Source: Chrysochromulina parva | Taxonomy: Eukaryota > Haptophyta > Prymnesiales > Chrysochromulinaceae | Length of the DNA: 64,000 nt | Assembly (NCBI GenBank): GCA_002887195.1 | Contig: PJAB01000011.1 | Location: forward strand, 1 to 64,000 | Reading direction: 5' to 3' | Shown: in pieces, positions 28,001 through 37,900 of the stretch | Numbering within the stretch: position 1 is the stretch's first letter | How the letters are laid out: every line of letters begins with the position of its first letter | Translations under genes and position numbers: made by a program | The notes under the pieces: model-generated | Seen by the model: only the letters and a program-made list of their open reading frames with translations | What the model was told of the DNA's origin: nothing | Databases searched by the model: none

Positions 28001-30004
28001 GAGCAGCACTGCGCGCACCAGCTACAGCACGGGCTTGACGCGCTCGGTGCCAACCTCGAGCACCTTCTCGAGAACGGAATCGCGCTCGAGTCGATGGCGC
28101 GCACGGACGCGGACCATCGGCACGCGGCCGACGTGGCGCGCCAGTTCGATGCGCTCGAGACGACGGTGCACGTACATCGTGAGGAGGCGGCCGCGGCGGC
28201 CGAGGCGGCGGTCAGGGCGGCGGAGGTGCGCGCATGCGTCGCGGACCTCGTTGCGATGGTTGAGGCCGACGAGGCGCGCGCGAGCCGCGACGGCATGGCC
28301 TCGGCGCTCGAGGTGGAGGTGCGACGCGCGAGTGCCTTCGAGGCCTCACTCTCCGCGCGGCTGACGCAGCTCGACTTCAAGCACGAGGAGCGTGGTGATG
28401 CGACGAACGCGCGGCTGCAGGCGCTCGAGAAGGTCGAGTCCGAGGGGATCGGCCAGGTGCGAAGCGACCTCGAGCAGACGCGGCACGAGCTGGTGCTCAC
28501 GACGGCGCGCCAGACGAAGCGGCTCGACGAGGAGCGCAGCGCGCGCATCCAGGCCGTCGAGGAGGCCGAGATTCTCGCGCGCGAGATCGAGGCGGCGCAG
28601 CAGCAGGCCGAGGTGCACTCCGTGATGGAGGACATGCTGCTGCGCCTTGAGCAGCGGCTGGGCGCCGAGAGTGAGCGCAGGGCGCACAACGCGCTCGTGG
28701 ATACCGTCGAGACGCTCCACGTGGCGACGAGCAAGCGCATCAAGGACGTGCAGGCGGAGGCGGGTGCGGAGGCGGCGACGCTGCGCCTCGTGACGGCGAC
28801 GGCCGAGGCGGCGCTTGGGAAGCGGATAGATATGGAGGTGCATGAGGCGCGTGAGGAGGCGGCCGCTTTCTGTGATGCCCTGCGGCAGGAGGGCGAGGAG
28901 AGGCGCGTGGCGGGGGAGAAGGCGCTGCGAGCGGAATTGGCCCACTCGGTCGCGAAGCTCGACGCGCAGATCGAGGACACGGTCTCCGCGACGCTGCGGG
29001 CGGCCGAGGAGAAGGAGGTGGTCGAGGAGACAGTCCAGCGCCTGATCGAGGCCCTCGAAGAGCGCGAGCAGTACGAGGCCGAGCGCGCGCGCCAGAAGCA
29101 GCTCGTCGCACTCGAGAAGGAGATGAACGAGCGGCGTGCGGCGGCGGCCGCCGAGGCCGAGGCGGAGCGCGCCGCGCAGAGCTCGCGTGCCACCGAGATC
29201 GAGAACCAGGTGGTGCGCCTCTCGACGCGCCTCGAGAAGGTCGAGGCAGAGGCCACGGCCAAGTACGAGCAGGCCGCCGACTTCGTCACCACCGCCGGCG
29301 AGACGATCGAGAAGAAGTGTGCTGCGCAGATGGAGGCGATGCAGGCGACGGTCGACGGCAGCAAGGTAGAGGCGGATCAGAAGCTTGCGCTCTCGGCCGA
29401 GCGCATGAAGGAGCTCGAGGCGGCGGCCAAGCAGGCAGAGGCGAGCGTCGAGGCGCTCAAGCTCGGCCTCGGGCTCGCCGGGCTGGGCGGCGAGGGCGAG
29501 GGCAGCCGCATGGTCCGCTCGTCCGAGCTCGAGGGGCTTCGGGAGCAGCTCAAGGTCGACGTCGCCAAGGTCAGCGCGCAGCTCGAGGCGGCCATCGCCA
29601 AGTTCGAGTTGCAGAGCGAGGGGCTCAGGATTGTGGCGGAGGAGGCGCGCGCACTCAAGCTCGAGCGCGTCGAGAAGGAAAAGGAGGACGCTGAGAAGGC
29701 GGCGGCGCGCGAGAAAGAGCTGCGCCTGGAGGCCGCGACGAAGGCCGCGAAGTCGGCCGAGGACGCGGCCGAGAGCCTCGCGCAGAAGGAGGTGGCAGAG
29801 CAGAAGGCGAAGAAAGCCGACGAGGAGCGACTGCGCGCCCAGGCGGCGGCGAAGCAGGCGCAGCAGGCAGAGGCCAAGGCCAAGGCGGAGGCGGCGGCTG
29901 CCAAGGACGGCCAGGCCCAGGGCCAGGGCAGCGCGCCCGCCCCGCCGAGCATGGAGGGCCCAGGCAGCGAGCCTCAGCCAGAGCCAGCAGCTGATGGCAC
30001 GTGA
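25040..30004 (+). CDS. Giant coiled-coil protein with Pro/Gln-rich head
   Basis: 1,654 residues from ATG 25040 (MLRGDFQNFG). Residues about 10-50 are a charged helix, with HHLRELREQIEAQRQRKRRE resembling the L-x-x-QI-x-x-(K/R)-rich helices of centrosomal/ciliary proteins such as CSPP1 and CCDC66 (inference). Residues about 80-270 are Pro- and Gln-rich with a Q-repeat. From about 280 to about 1,630 the protein is an almost unbroken Glu/Ala/Arg-rich coiled coil. It ends in a short Gly/Pro/Gln-rich tail. No catalytic domain is visible. It is most likely a structural protein of the cytoskeleton, basal body or flagellar root. A possible AATAAA lies at 30221-30226 downstream. Two long minus-strand frames beneath it are composition shadows. 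Confidence 0.85.
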   Translation: MLRGDFQNFGAEQRARAEAQKRENEHHLRELREQIEAQRQRKRRERFEPATVDPGDVNRGNRYLEPVLPRDPAAERPANMAGGPSQPPPPRLPLQQQQQPQQQPQQQPQQQPQPGNRLPSVFNAPRQPPQQAAAPPPPPQAPPFVPLPLAGKPSGQPALAQLPQIPQFAPLLAPPQPPPPRPPPPPLPPGLPSVPQRLPPPAPPGAPALPARAGVGPPAFPVQYAGPYAAPGDLRVGGVGGRPQPPPAQYGFEPEGGEEPLLDEADPAGEAVVGAAWVQERMGALEKQMRALAARAESAELTNRDLVYETQSLRAKLDAQMRLADEKLNQEIRERAELQLSVRVAEREQTYEKSTVQALSSQLVSLQLELAECRQQQQQLASAVELAATADAAAARLKLELEAEREEAALERNRLAERGGRLEDLVGRVRSELLANAEQVGHELRLRMQAIQNIDEREALDARAAVDASRELAERLADLSEELKGAEGELQHEKEERLQSDQAAAQARDELQSALEAQQQAAAQQAQQEIDKLRHELGVREHAERALKAMLAAAHAQQGALEDKGDNTQAQNQLTFDDLRAMIAAVDVRVSEEVGQRKAAIEDVKKLVAEEAEARGAAVQKARDAATAATAATEQVLRTEIRARMKGEVALSNKLLEQSEAAATATHRVQQALDEEVASSARQIKALGEHIAEHTGRSEAELATHKERLEAITGRQASAISALHKEHNDLVKATRSAVAALKKALDDEIAALEARRIEAVAQVQQKLEAADAANLEATTQRIEQTEALALSKLEDAHEALARERLERTNSDEALIASFEARYVAQAAMTAAVEKAIDERLVVHDTRLDATDKALQHTTDALQAEVDARAQADEKMQSELQVQIDNLVEELSTTNGQLEAQAEVQMTERAERVEAVRHANELAAAQLAEVAAELSATASAVRDEIARSAEAAAAALSHVQYKTQRNLQALQEGLQQGLQDADAQLQQLEQHCAHQLQHGLDALGANLEHLLENGIALESMARTDADHRHAADVARQFDALETTVHVHREEAAAAAEAAVRAAEVRACVADLVAMVEADEARASRDGMASALEVEVRRASAFEASLSARLTQLDFKHEERGDATNARLQALEKVESEGIGQVRSDLEQTRHELVLTTARQTKRLDEERSARIQAVEEAEILAREIEAAQQQAEVHSVMEDMLLRLEQRLGAESERRAHNALVDTVETLHVATSKRIKDVQAEAGAEAATLRLVTATAEAALGKRIDMEVHEAREEAAAFCDALRQEGEERRVAGEKALRAELAHSVAKLDAQIEDTVSATLRAAEEKEVVEETVQRLIEALEEREQYEAERARQKQLVALEKEMNERRAAAAAEAEAERAAQSSRATEIENQVVRLSTRLEKVEAEATAKYEQAADFVTTAGETIEKKCAAQMEAMQATVDGSKVEADQKLALSAERMKELEAAAKQAEASVEALKLGLGLAGLGGEGEGSRMVRSSELEGLREQLKVDVAKVSAQLEAAIAKFELQSEGLRIVAEEARALKLERVEKEKEDAEKAAAREKELRLEAATKAAKSAEDAAESLAQKEVAEQKAKKADEERLRAQAAAKQAQQAEAKAKAEAAAAKDGQAQGQGSAPAPPSMEGPGSEPQPEPAADGT
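25323..25380 (+). repeat. CAG/CAACCG codon repeat
   Basis: A run of about four 12-base units (CAACCGCAGCAG) after a CAG run. It encodes a Gln/Pro tract of about 20 residues and is likely to vary in length between individuals. Confidence 0.9.
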
Positions 30005-30465
30005 CCGCCGTGAGAGCAGGGGGTGCCTTTGCACACATGCAGTCAAACATGGAGAAAGGTTGGTCGTGTGAGATGTGTCCGCTGTTGTGTGAAACCACGC
30101 GTCATCTCATCACGTTTCGCTTACGTGAATAGTGCGGACGAGCGTGACAAGAGCGCGTGACTCGCGAGCGGTGGTGTGCGCGCCGCGCATCAAGTGCCAA
30201 GTCGCAACCGAGGACGCATGAATAAATTGCCGCATGTGCGAACCGGCGCCGAACCGCAAGCCGCCCGCCCGCTCGCGACACGTACGCTGCATACGATAGT
30301 ACAACGATTTCCAAGATCATGCTAGACATTTCGGTCAATGGCCTCAAATAAGCGTACGACACTTCCCATCACGTTACAATATAATATACACAGCCTCAAC
30401 ATTCACGCCGTCGGACCCACCCCGTTCACAGTCCTTTCAACAACCGGAGCTCTCACGGGGTCTTC
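30005..30465. other. 3'-3' intergenic region
   Basis: 461 bp between the convergent coiled-coil and PKD2-like genes. AATAAA at 30221-30226 (plus strand) and an AT run near 30377-30392 may mark transcript ends. No gene is supported. Confidence 0.5.
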
Positions 30466-33400
30466 TCAAACCTCAGTGCGTGTCAAACCTCTGTGAGGAC
30501 CTCTGGGCGTACTGACGTTGTGCCGCACGGCGTGGGAGGAGCGTGCCACGCTCTTGCGCTGGGTCTCGGTCTTCTGCATGATGGCCGCTGCCATCGTATC
30601 CTCCCCGTCGCCAATAAGATTCGCGAGCCAGAGCATCTGACGCGGTACCGACTGCGTTTTCTGAAAGCCCTTGGCCACTGCATCCTGACCGCCCACACCC
30701 GCGCCGTTGCCAGCCTCGGGTAGCCGTTCGCGTCTGGAGAGTTCGCGGATCGACCTGGACGATTCCTCTGCACGTCCCGGAGCCGTCGCACTCGTCAGAA
30801 CCACCGTCTCTCCGGTGAGCTGCAGAGCTGTTGCACCTCCGCCGACTTGGGTCCACGTCACGCGCTTGCTGCGTAAAGGGAGCGCCGGCCTGAGCGCCGC
30901 CCCCACCTGCTCTGTCGAGGCGAACTCATCCTCCACCTCGGGCTCATGCTCGGGCTTTGAGGCCGTTTTGGCATCGCGTCCAGCAGACTCGGCGTCGAAG
31001 CTGGGCGCCGGCGCCGTCGAGAGGGAGAAGCCAACAGTGGCGCGCCCATCACTTTCATCCTCGTCCATGAGTGATGTCCTGTCAGGTTTCTTGGACCATT
31101 CCCACGGCCAAGGTCGCTGTCGGCCACTCCCCTTCTCAATCCCGTCCTGCTCAAGGATCTCCTTCTCCTCCAGCGCTTTGGCGGCATCCTTTGTGCGCCG
31201 CTGTTGCTCGCGCATGATCACGACCGTCGAGTCGCCATGCGCCTCGTTGAAGACCGAGATGAGCATCGACATCGCGGTGATGCACAGCAGAACAATGAAC
31301 AGGAAGATGAATGTGTACGCCATGATCTTCATCTGTGCGTCCATCCCGTGAGCGAGATTGATGAGCTGCGCGCCTGTGAGCGCATTCCCCACCAGCAGCG
31401 TCGCGAGCGAGATGAAGCACTGCGTCGCCGACGCGAAGGCGTCGAGGTGCGGCCCGAAGATGATCTGCCCGAGGAAGACGAAAGCCAACATAAAGTGGAC
31501 GATGAACACCACATAGATGAGCACGCTGATCAGCGTGCGGCCGTACTTATTGTACCGCATCTGCAGAGGCTTTTGGAACTGGAAATAGCGGAAGAACTTG
31601 AGCACGAGCAGCGGCAGGATAAAGCTGCTGACCCCGGTGATGTCCTCGTACAACGCTGTGATGGGGTGCATGTCGACGAACGGGATCTCCTGGTCGAACA
31701 AGAGCGTGGCGTTGATCTTCTCGCTGACCAGGGCGTCTGAAGGGATCCACACACCCCCGAGGCCCGCGGAGGATTTCAGAGATCTCAACGATGCCTCGCG
31801 TAGCGTCACGTTACTCAGCGCCTGGACCTGATCCCATACGTCAGTGACTTCGGCGAGCTTGCCGATGCTCTCAAGGGCAGTGCGGCGGTGCTGCAGCTGC
31901 TCCGTCATCAACGCGTGTGTGACGGCGGCATACCGGAGCCGCAACACGAATAATGTGAACAGGAGCACCAGACACAAGGTGTCGAGCACATATGGCCCGT
32001 TCAAGAACTTGATGAACGCGGCAAGCATCGTCAAAGGTTCGTCCTGCGTCGCCTCGTGTCCGCCGGCCTCCTGCGTTTTTACTTTGGAGGCAGAGCGGCT
32101 CTTCATGACCATCTTGACCTGGCGGCGCACTAGCAGCAGGCCGTAACAGAACGCTGCGAAGTACGTGAAAGCGGTCCACGAGCCGATGCTCGAGAGCGGA
32201 AGGAACTCGCCCGACCACAGGCTGTCGAGATCGGTGGTTGACTGGATGTCGTGCGACTCAACGCAGGCGATACCCATCTTAAGATCTGACTTGACCGTGC
32301 CACCGCCAGACTGCACGAAGGAGATGTCTGCAGCGATCAGGCAACCGATCTGCGGGTTCACGACCTGCATCCGGATCGACATGACATACGTGTGATCGTC
32401 GATCCATTCGTAGTTGAGGAGTTCTTCGATCGTCGCGCGGTAGTCACGCGCCGCATACACGTCGCGGATGTAACCGGACGGGCCAAAGCACCCGCCGCCG
32501 CCTGGAGTTGTATCGAGACGCGGGCCGAGGCAGACTGGAGAAGAATAAGGTTTGAACACGGCCCCAGCCGCCGCTCTCACCGCCGCTGCCGTAGATTCAG
32601 CCGCTGCTGCCGCCGCCTCTGCTGCCGCCGCCGTCATCTGAAGTACGAGTGCCAGCCGGAGTGCTACCGTGAATGACGCGTTGGATTGATTGCTGGGTGG
32701 GCTGGGAATGGTGGTGTAGCTAAAGCCTGGTACATCGGTGCCGTTCGGGCCAAAGTAGCTGGTCGCGTGGTATGGCTGATAGCACGCGGCGACCGTGCGG
32801 GACTGCAGGAAGATCCTCGTCTGGCGGGGTGTGAGGGATGTCGAGTTCAAGTGATGGATGTCCGCATGTGCTCGGGTTATGGATGTCCTGTTGCCCACCC
32901 ACGCATTGTACTCCTCGGAATTCGCATTGATCCGGTCATTCAGTTCCTGAAAGACTGTCTGGTTCATGGAAGCACCCTGGCGCGCGCCGGTGGTGGCGTA
33001 TTTCCCGTATCGTTCGCGCAGGATCGAGTTCTCAATCCGAGTCGGAAAGCCGGGTTGGGTGCACGTGAGATCGGGTTGCCAACGCGTCTGGAAGAAGCGC
33101 AGCGAGCTGATCAGGACGTTGGTTGCCATGCCCTCACTCCCGATTGAGCCGGGCAAAGAGTCCATGTACAAGATTTCTCGTCCCGCGTAGTCGCACCGAG
33201 GCGCAACTGTGGGCACGAAGACGTTCCTCAGCCACCCCTCGAGCTCTTGGAGGGTGTCGATCTTCGTGCGGTCGTTCATCGCATGCAGACGGCCAATGGT
33301 ATGGAGCTCGACATTCTCGGAATCGGATCGGTAGAGCGACTGTGTGTCGAACCGATCGGTGCATTCGAGGCCGAGCGCCGAGCTGAGGGATCTGCACCAG

Positions 33401-34722
33401 AGGAGCGTGGGGTTACTCGTGTCGTACTGGACAGTGTGCGCTAGGTCAGGCAGGCTCTTCTCCAAGCTGCTCGAAGCCACGAAGCCAAGCCCTCCTTCAG
33501 ACACAGGAGCCAAGGCCTGTCTTCTCACGATGTCCTCGTCGCACTTGTTGGAGGAGGTGCGCGCGGTCTGCGTGACCCGGTTGTACGAGAAGCCAGTGTT
33601 GAGTGCGCTGATCACACCGGTCGTCATCAGGAAGCCGCTGCTGATGCCGTTCGTGTTGCTCTGCACGAGGAGCATTGAGCCCCAGATGCCCGCGAGGACG
33701 AGATGGCCCAGGCCGCGGAAGAGCATCGAGCTTCGACGCAGCCTTTCCGTGCGCTGCTCCTTGAGCCGCTCCTCGCGCAACAAGTGCAGGCGTGCGCAGC
33801 GCGCCTTCTTGTCGGCAAGAGCTTGCTGCGCTTTCTTTTCCAAGGCCTCAGCAACGCTCGGCCGTTGTTGAGATTCGTCCGCCTCCTCCTCGACCACCTC
33901 GGCAGTGCATCGACGGAGAAAGATGATCGGCAGGTCGAGATCGATGTACTTCATGTTCTCATTCGTATCGTTCGCCCTCCGCTTGAGCTTGTCCAGCTCC
34001 CCACTGACCTCCATCGACTCATCCCACGCCTCCATGCTCGCCATGCAATAGAGCTCAAGGCTCTCCTTCCGCTTCTCATTCAGCCCGAGGTAGCGGCACA
34101 CTTGCACCTTGAGATCGCCAAATGTGAGCCCATCGTTCGTGCGGAACTTGAGCGTGTGTCGCTGCTCGCCTGGTTGCCCACTCGCCCAGTGTGTCGCAGC
34201 TTGGCCTTCTTGCAACTCACCTTGCTGTTCTTGCACAATCGATAAGAAGAAGTCGATGGACGCCACCCGGGTGAACTCGAGATCCTCCTCTTCCTCCTCT
34301 TCCTCCTCGCCCTCCGCTTGCTCCCCGTACTCCTCGCCTACCTCGTACTCCGGCTCCGATGCGACGGCATCACTCGTGATCCGTGCAAGCTCCTCGATGA
34401 GGATCTCCTTGAAAGCCTCACGCAGACCACGTTCGTCCTCCTGCGATACAGAAGCACCCGTCCGTGACAGGTGTAAGAGAGCCTCGATGGCATGCTCGTT
34501 GTGAAATTTCTCGGCCATTCTGCCGAACTCCATGAGCACGATCTCCTTCTGCTGCTTCGCCGTGTCCAGCTTCTGTTGTTGGGTCTCGAGTTGCTTGGAC
34601 CTGATGTACAGCACTTGCGAATGAGTCAATTGCTTGAAGAGCTCGAGTTCCTCGTGACTACCAGGATACAAGGGGCTGGCTCCACTTGTTGCCTTAATCA
34701 ATAACTCGTGCTTCGTGCCCAT
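30466..34722 (-). CDS. Polycystin (PKD2)-like TRP-family cation channel
   Basis: 1,418 residues from ATG 34720-34722 (MGTKHELLIKATSG). In-frame ATGs exist upstream (34848), but that extension looks non-coding. The cytoplasmic N-terminus is helical with a Glu-rich tract (about residues 130-150). TM1 is at about 331-355 (VLAGIWGSMLLVQS). A large polycystin-type extracellular loop follows to about 840, including an Ala-rich insertion (coded about 32560-32640). TM2-TM6 lie at about 842-867, 908-932, 1014-1047, 1061-1089 and 1132-1157. The pore helix and filter between TM5 and TM6 read CFISLATLLVGNA, with Asn where PKD2 has Asp in its LGD filter. The 260-residue tail is basic/Ser-rich. Such channels commonly act in cilia and flagella as calcium-permeable sensors. 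The gene is head-to-head with NEMF. Confidence 0.88.
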   Translation of the reverse strand: MGTKHELLIKATSGASPLYPGSHEELELFKQLTHSQVLYIRSKQLETQQQKLDTAKQQKEIVLMEFGRMAEKFHNEHAIEALLHLSRTGASVSQEDERGLREAFKEILIEELARITSDAVASEPEYEVGEEYGEQAEGEEEEEEEEDLEFTRVASIDFFLSIVQEQQGELQEGQAATHWASGQPGEQRHTLKFRTNDGLTFGDLKVQVCRYLGLNEKRKESLELYCMASMEAWDESMEVSGELDKLKRRANDTNENMKYIDLDLPIIFLRRCTAEVVEEEADESQQRPSVAEALEKKAQQALADKKARCARLHLLREERLKEQRTERLRRSSMLFRGLGHLVLAGIWGSMLLVQSNTNGISSGFLMTTGVISALNTGFSYNRVTQTARTSSNKCDEDIVRRQALAPVSEGGLGFVASSSLEKSLPDLAHTVQYDTSNPTLLWCRSLSSALGLECTDRFDTQSLYRSDSENVELHTIGRLHAMNDRTKIDTLQELEGWLRNVFVPTVAPRCDYAGREILYMDSLPGSIGSEGMATNVLISSLRFFQTRWQPDLTCTQPGFPTRIENSILRERYGKYATTGARQGASMNQTVFQELNDRINANSEEYNAWVGNRTSITRAHADIHHLNSTSLTPRQTRIFLQSRTVAACYQPYHATSYFGPNGTDVPGFSYTTIPSPPSNQSNASFTVALRLALVLQMTAAAAEAAAAAAESTAAAVRAAAGAVFKPYSSPVCLGPRLDTTPGGGGCFGPSGYIRDVYAARDYRATIEELLNYEWIDDHTYVMSIRMQVVNPQIGCLIAADISFVQSGGGTVKSDLKMGIACVESHDIQSTTDLDSLWSGEFLPLSSIGSWTAFTYFAAFCYGLLLVRRQVKMVMKSRSASKVKTQEAGGHEATQDEPLTMLAAFIKFLNGPYVLDTLCLVLLFTLFVLRLRYAAVTHALMTEQLQHRRTALESIGKLAEVTDVWDQVQALSNVTLREASLRSLKSSAGLGGVWIPSDALVSEKINATLLFDQEIPFVDMHPITALYEDITGVSSFILPLLVLKFFRYFQFQKPLQMRYNKYGRTLISVLIYVVFIVHFMLAFVFLGQIIFGPHLDAFASATQCFISLATLLVGNALTGAQLINLAHGMDAQMKIMAYTFIFLFIVLLCITAMSMLISVFNEAHGDSTVVIMREQQRRTKDAAKALEEKEILEQDGIEKGSGRQRPWPWEWSKKPDRTSLMDEDESDGRATVGFSLSTAPAPSFDAESAGRDAKTASKPEHEPEVEDEFASTEQVGAALRPALPLRSKRVTWTQVGGGATALQLTGETVVLTSATAPGRAEESSRSIRELSRRERLPEAGNGAGVGGQDAVAKGFQKTQSVPRQMLWLANLIGDGEDTMAAAIMQKTETQRKSVARSSHAVRHNVSTPRGPHRGLTRTEV

Positions 34723-34967
34723 CGCCGACCAGCGCGCGCGCCTGCGCCACCGCGAAGACGGGTCGCCTTTCTTCCATTCCAAAGAAAGACTGGCTGCATG
34801 CAATGAGTATGTATTGTGATGCTTTCCAGATTTGTGCACCGCTCGCATGTCTCCAGTCAAAGAATGCCCACGACGGCGCGCTTGTGCTCGTGAACTTTTG
34901 CTCCGTTCACACGGCACATCACACTGCGGCCCGACGAAACTCCCGTCGACGCCCGCGCGTCGCCGCG
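34723..34967. promoter_or_regulatory. Divergent promoter region between PKD2-like and NEMF genes
   Basis: 245 bp between outward-facing ATGs. Both frames stay open into it, but the added sequence lacks family similarity, and the conserved NEMF start (MVKIRFSSFDVRAM) fixes the right border. Confidence 0.5.
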
Positions 34968-37900
34968 ATGGTCAAGATCCGCTTCTCCTCTTTCGACGTG
35001 CGCGCTATGGTGCTCGCGCTCCAGTCCGAGATGGTCGGCTACCGCGTGATCAACGTGTACGACCTCGATCCGAAGACGTACATCCTGAAGCTCGCCAAGC
35101 CAGACTCCAAAATGACCCTTCTTGTGCAGAGCGGCATCCGGCTGCACACGACCGCGTATGCGCGCGACAAAGAACCGACACCGTCAGTTTTCACGCTCAA
35201 ATTGCGCAAGCACCTCAACCAGCGGCGCGTGAACAAGATCGAGCAGCTGGGCAGCGATCGCGTCATCGTGCTCACCTGCGGGGAGGGCGACTTTGAGAGC
35301 CACCTCGTGGTCGAGCTGTATGACAAGGGCAACATCGTGCTTACGGATAAGGACCACATCATCATTACTCTGCTTCGGAATTCCAAGTTCGACGTGGAGA
35401 GTAAACTCACGGTCGGCGAACCCTACTCCATCGTGCCGCGGCAGGAGTCGTCTGCCGTCTCGGCTGAAGCGTTGTCCGAGGCGATGCAGGCGGCCGACGG
35501 GGGCACGACGGCCATCAAGCTGATGATGAGGCAGCTTCCGCTTGGCAAAGAAATGGCCGAGCATGCGCTCGTCTCCTCCGAGCTCCCGCTGAATACGAAG
35601 ATGAATACATCGCCCTGGAAAGACGGTGCGCTGCTCAGGAGGCTGGAGACGGCTATCACAAAGGCCAACACGATGCTCGAGGCCGTCGCCGCGCAGCCCG
35701 GCGGTATCATTGTCCTCAAACAGGCCCAGAGCAGCGCGGCGTCGGGCGCTGGCGCTGGCGGCGACGACCAGGCCTCCGTCTCCGCCGGTGCTACCGCCTC
35801 CCCCGAGGCGGGCGAGGCTGCGATCGCGTACGACGAGTTTGCCCCGTTTGAACTGGCGCAGCACGCGGCGAGGCAGCTGGTGCGCTTCGCGTCCTTTTCC
35901 GAGGCCGTGGACGAGTACTTCTCCAAGGTCGAGGTGCAAAAGATGGAGGCAGCTGTGGCGCAGCAGCAGAACGCCGCATGGAAAAAGGTGGACAAGATTC
36001 GTCAGGCGCAGGAGGCTCGCGTGAACGAGCTCGTTGCCAAGGAGGAGGAGGACATGGCGAAGGCGAGGCTTATCGAGCTGAACGCGGCCGCGGTCGACAC
36101 GCTGCTCAGCCTGCTGCGCAACGGCGTCACGAGTGGCATGGACTGGGGCGAGCTGCAGACGCTCATCGCCGACGCGGCCAAGGCGGGCGATGAGCTCGCG
36201 AGCATGGTGCACTCGCTCGACCTGCTGCACAAGCAGGTGACGCTCGTGCTCACCGAGGAGGGAGACGACGAAGGCGAGGACGTGCTCACGAGGCCCGCGA
36301 CCGCCGTCAAGCTCGACATGACCCTCTCGGCGCTCGCCAACGCGCGCTCATACTACACGCAGCGCAAGGCGGCAGCGGTCAAGACCGCCAAGACCGGCCA
36401 AGCGGCCGAGCAGGTGGTCAGGCAGGCGGAGAAGAAGGCAGCGCACGCGGTGGCCTCGATGAAGGTGCAAACGTGCATCCGGCAGGTTCGCACGCCGTTT
36501 TGGTGGGAGAAGTTCGACTGGTTCATCTCGTCCGAGAATCTGCTTGTGCTCCTCGCGAAGGACCTCCAGCAGACCGATATGCTCGTGCGCCGCCACTTGC
36601 GCGCCAAGGACACGTACGTGCACGCGGACGTGCAGGGGGCACCCGTTTGCGTCGTCAAGTGCGGCGCGGGGCTTGAGACGGTGCCACAGCTCACGCTTGC
36701 ACAGGCGGGCGACGCTGTCATGTGCCGTTCGGACGCATGGACCTCCCGCGCAGTCACATCGGCGTGGTGGGCACCAGCGCACGAGGTGACGAAGCAAGAC
36801 CGGGACGGCAGCCTTCTCCCCACAGGCATGCACCGTGTCCTCGGCCAGCGTAACTACCTGCCGCCCTCGCAGAACCTGATGGGCTTGGGGATTCTCTTCC
36901 GCGTCGCGCTGCCTAACGTGGCGGCGCATTTGGATGAGCGGCGCGTGCGTGGGGCGGTGCGGGAGGGTGAGGACGCGGAGGCCGAGGGGGAGGAGGAGGC
37001 GACCGAGGACGTTGAGGTGGAGGAAGAGGAGGGCGATGAGGAGGAGGACGGGGAGGAGGATTCGGACGCTTTGGAGGGCAGGGGTGCAGGCGATCGGGAT
37101 GCTGGCGCCGATGAGGCTGCGGGGGCGAGCGAGGTGGATGACGTTGCCGAGGTTGAGGGGGCAGGTGCGAGCGCCATTACGGAGGACGGGAAGGAGGGGG
37201 GGAGGCCGGGCGAGGACGACGAGGAGGACGACGAGGAGGAGGGGAGCGCAGCAGATGGTACGGTGGTGCGACTGGGTCTCTCTGGAGGCCTCCGCGTCAC
37301 CCCCAGCGCGCCCTCGGCGAGCAGGGCCGCGAGCTCGGCTGCAGCGCCTGCGGTGGTCGACATCAATGACTCTGTCGAAGCGATGGCGGACGAGGAAGGG
37401 ATTGACGATGGGGCGAGCGATGCAACGAGCGTGAGCTTGCGTGGCGCCCATCGGCTCACGGCCAAGCAGCGGCGGCAGGCCAAGAAGGGGAAACTGGTCG
37501 ACGGCGGCAAGGGGAGTGGGGGATCGATGGCTGACGAAGCTGACGAAGCTCCAAGCGATGTCCCGAGAGCCAACGAGCCGCCGCCACCAGCACCCAAGGG
37601 GGACCGAGGAGCGCAGAAGAATAACGGCAAGGCAGCGGTGGCGGCCGAGGAGACGCGGCAGCAGCTGGCGCGCGGCAAGCACGGCAAGCTCAAGAAGATG
37701 AAGGCCAAGTACGCCGACCAGGACGAGGAGGACACCCAACTTGCGCTCGACCTGCTCGGCAGCGCAGGCAAGAGTAAGAAGCAGCTCGCGGTCGAGGAGA
37801 AGTACGCGCAGGCGGAGAAGCAGCGTGCGGAGGCGGAGGCTAAGGCCCGGCGGCAGAAGGAGAAGCAGCAGCGGCAGCTCGAGCGCGAGAAGGCCCTGTC

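Noticed and set aside
27502..30046. Long minus-strand frames (620 and 566 codons) under the coiled-coil gene
   Set aside because: Ser/Leu/Arg-rich shadows of GAG/GCG codons with no domain; the plus frame has heptad structure throughout.
34723..34848. Extended start for the PKD2-like protein at the upstream in-frame ATG
   Set aside because: The added residues are basic and unlike the rest, and they intrude on the NEMF promoter; ATG 34720-34722 has a better context.
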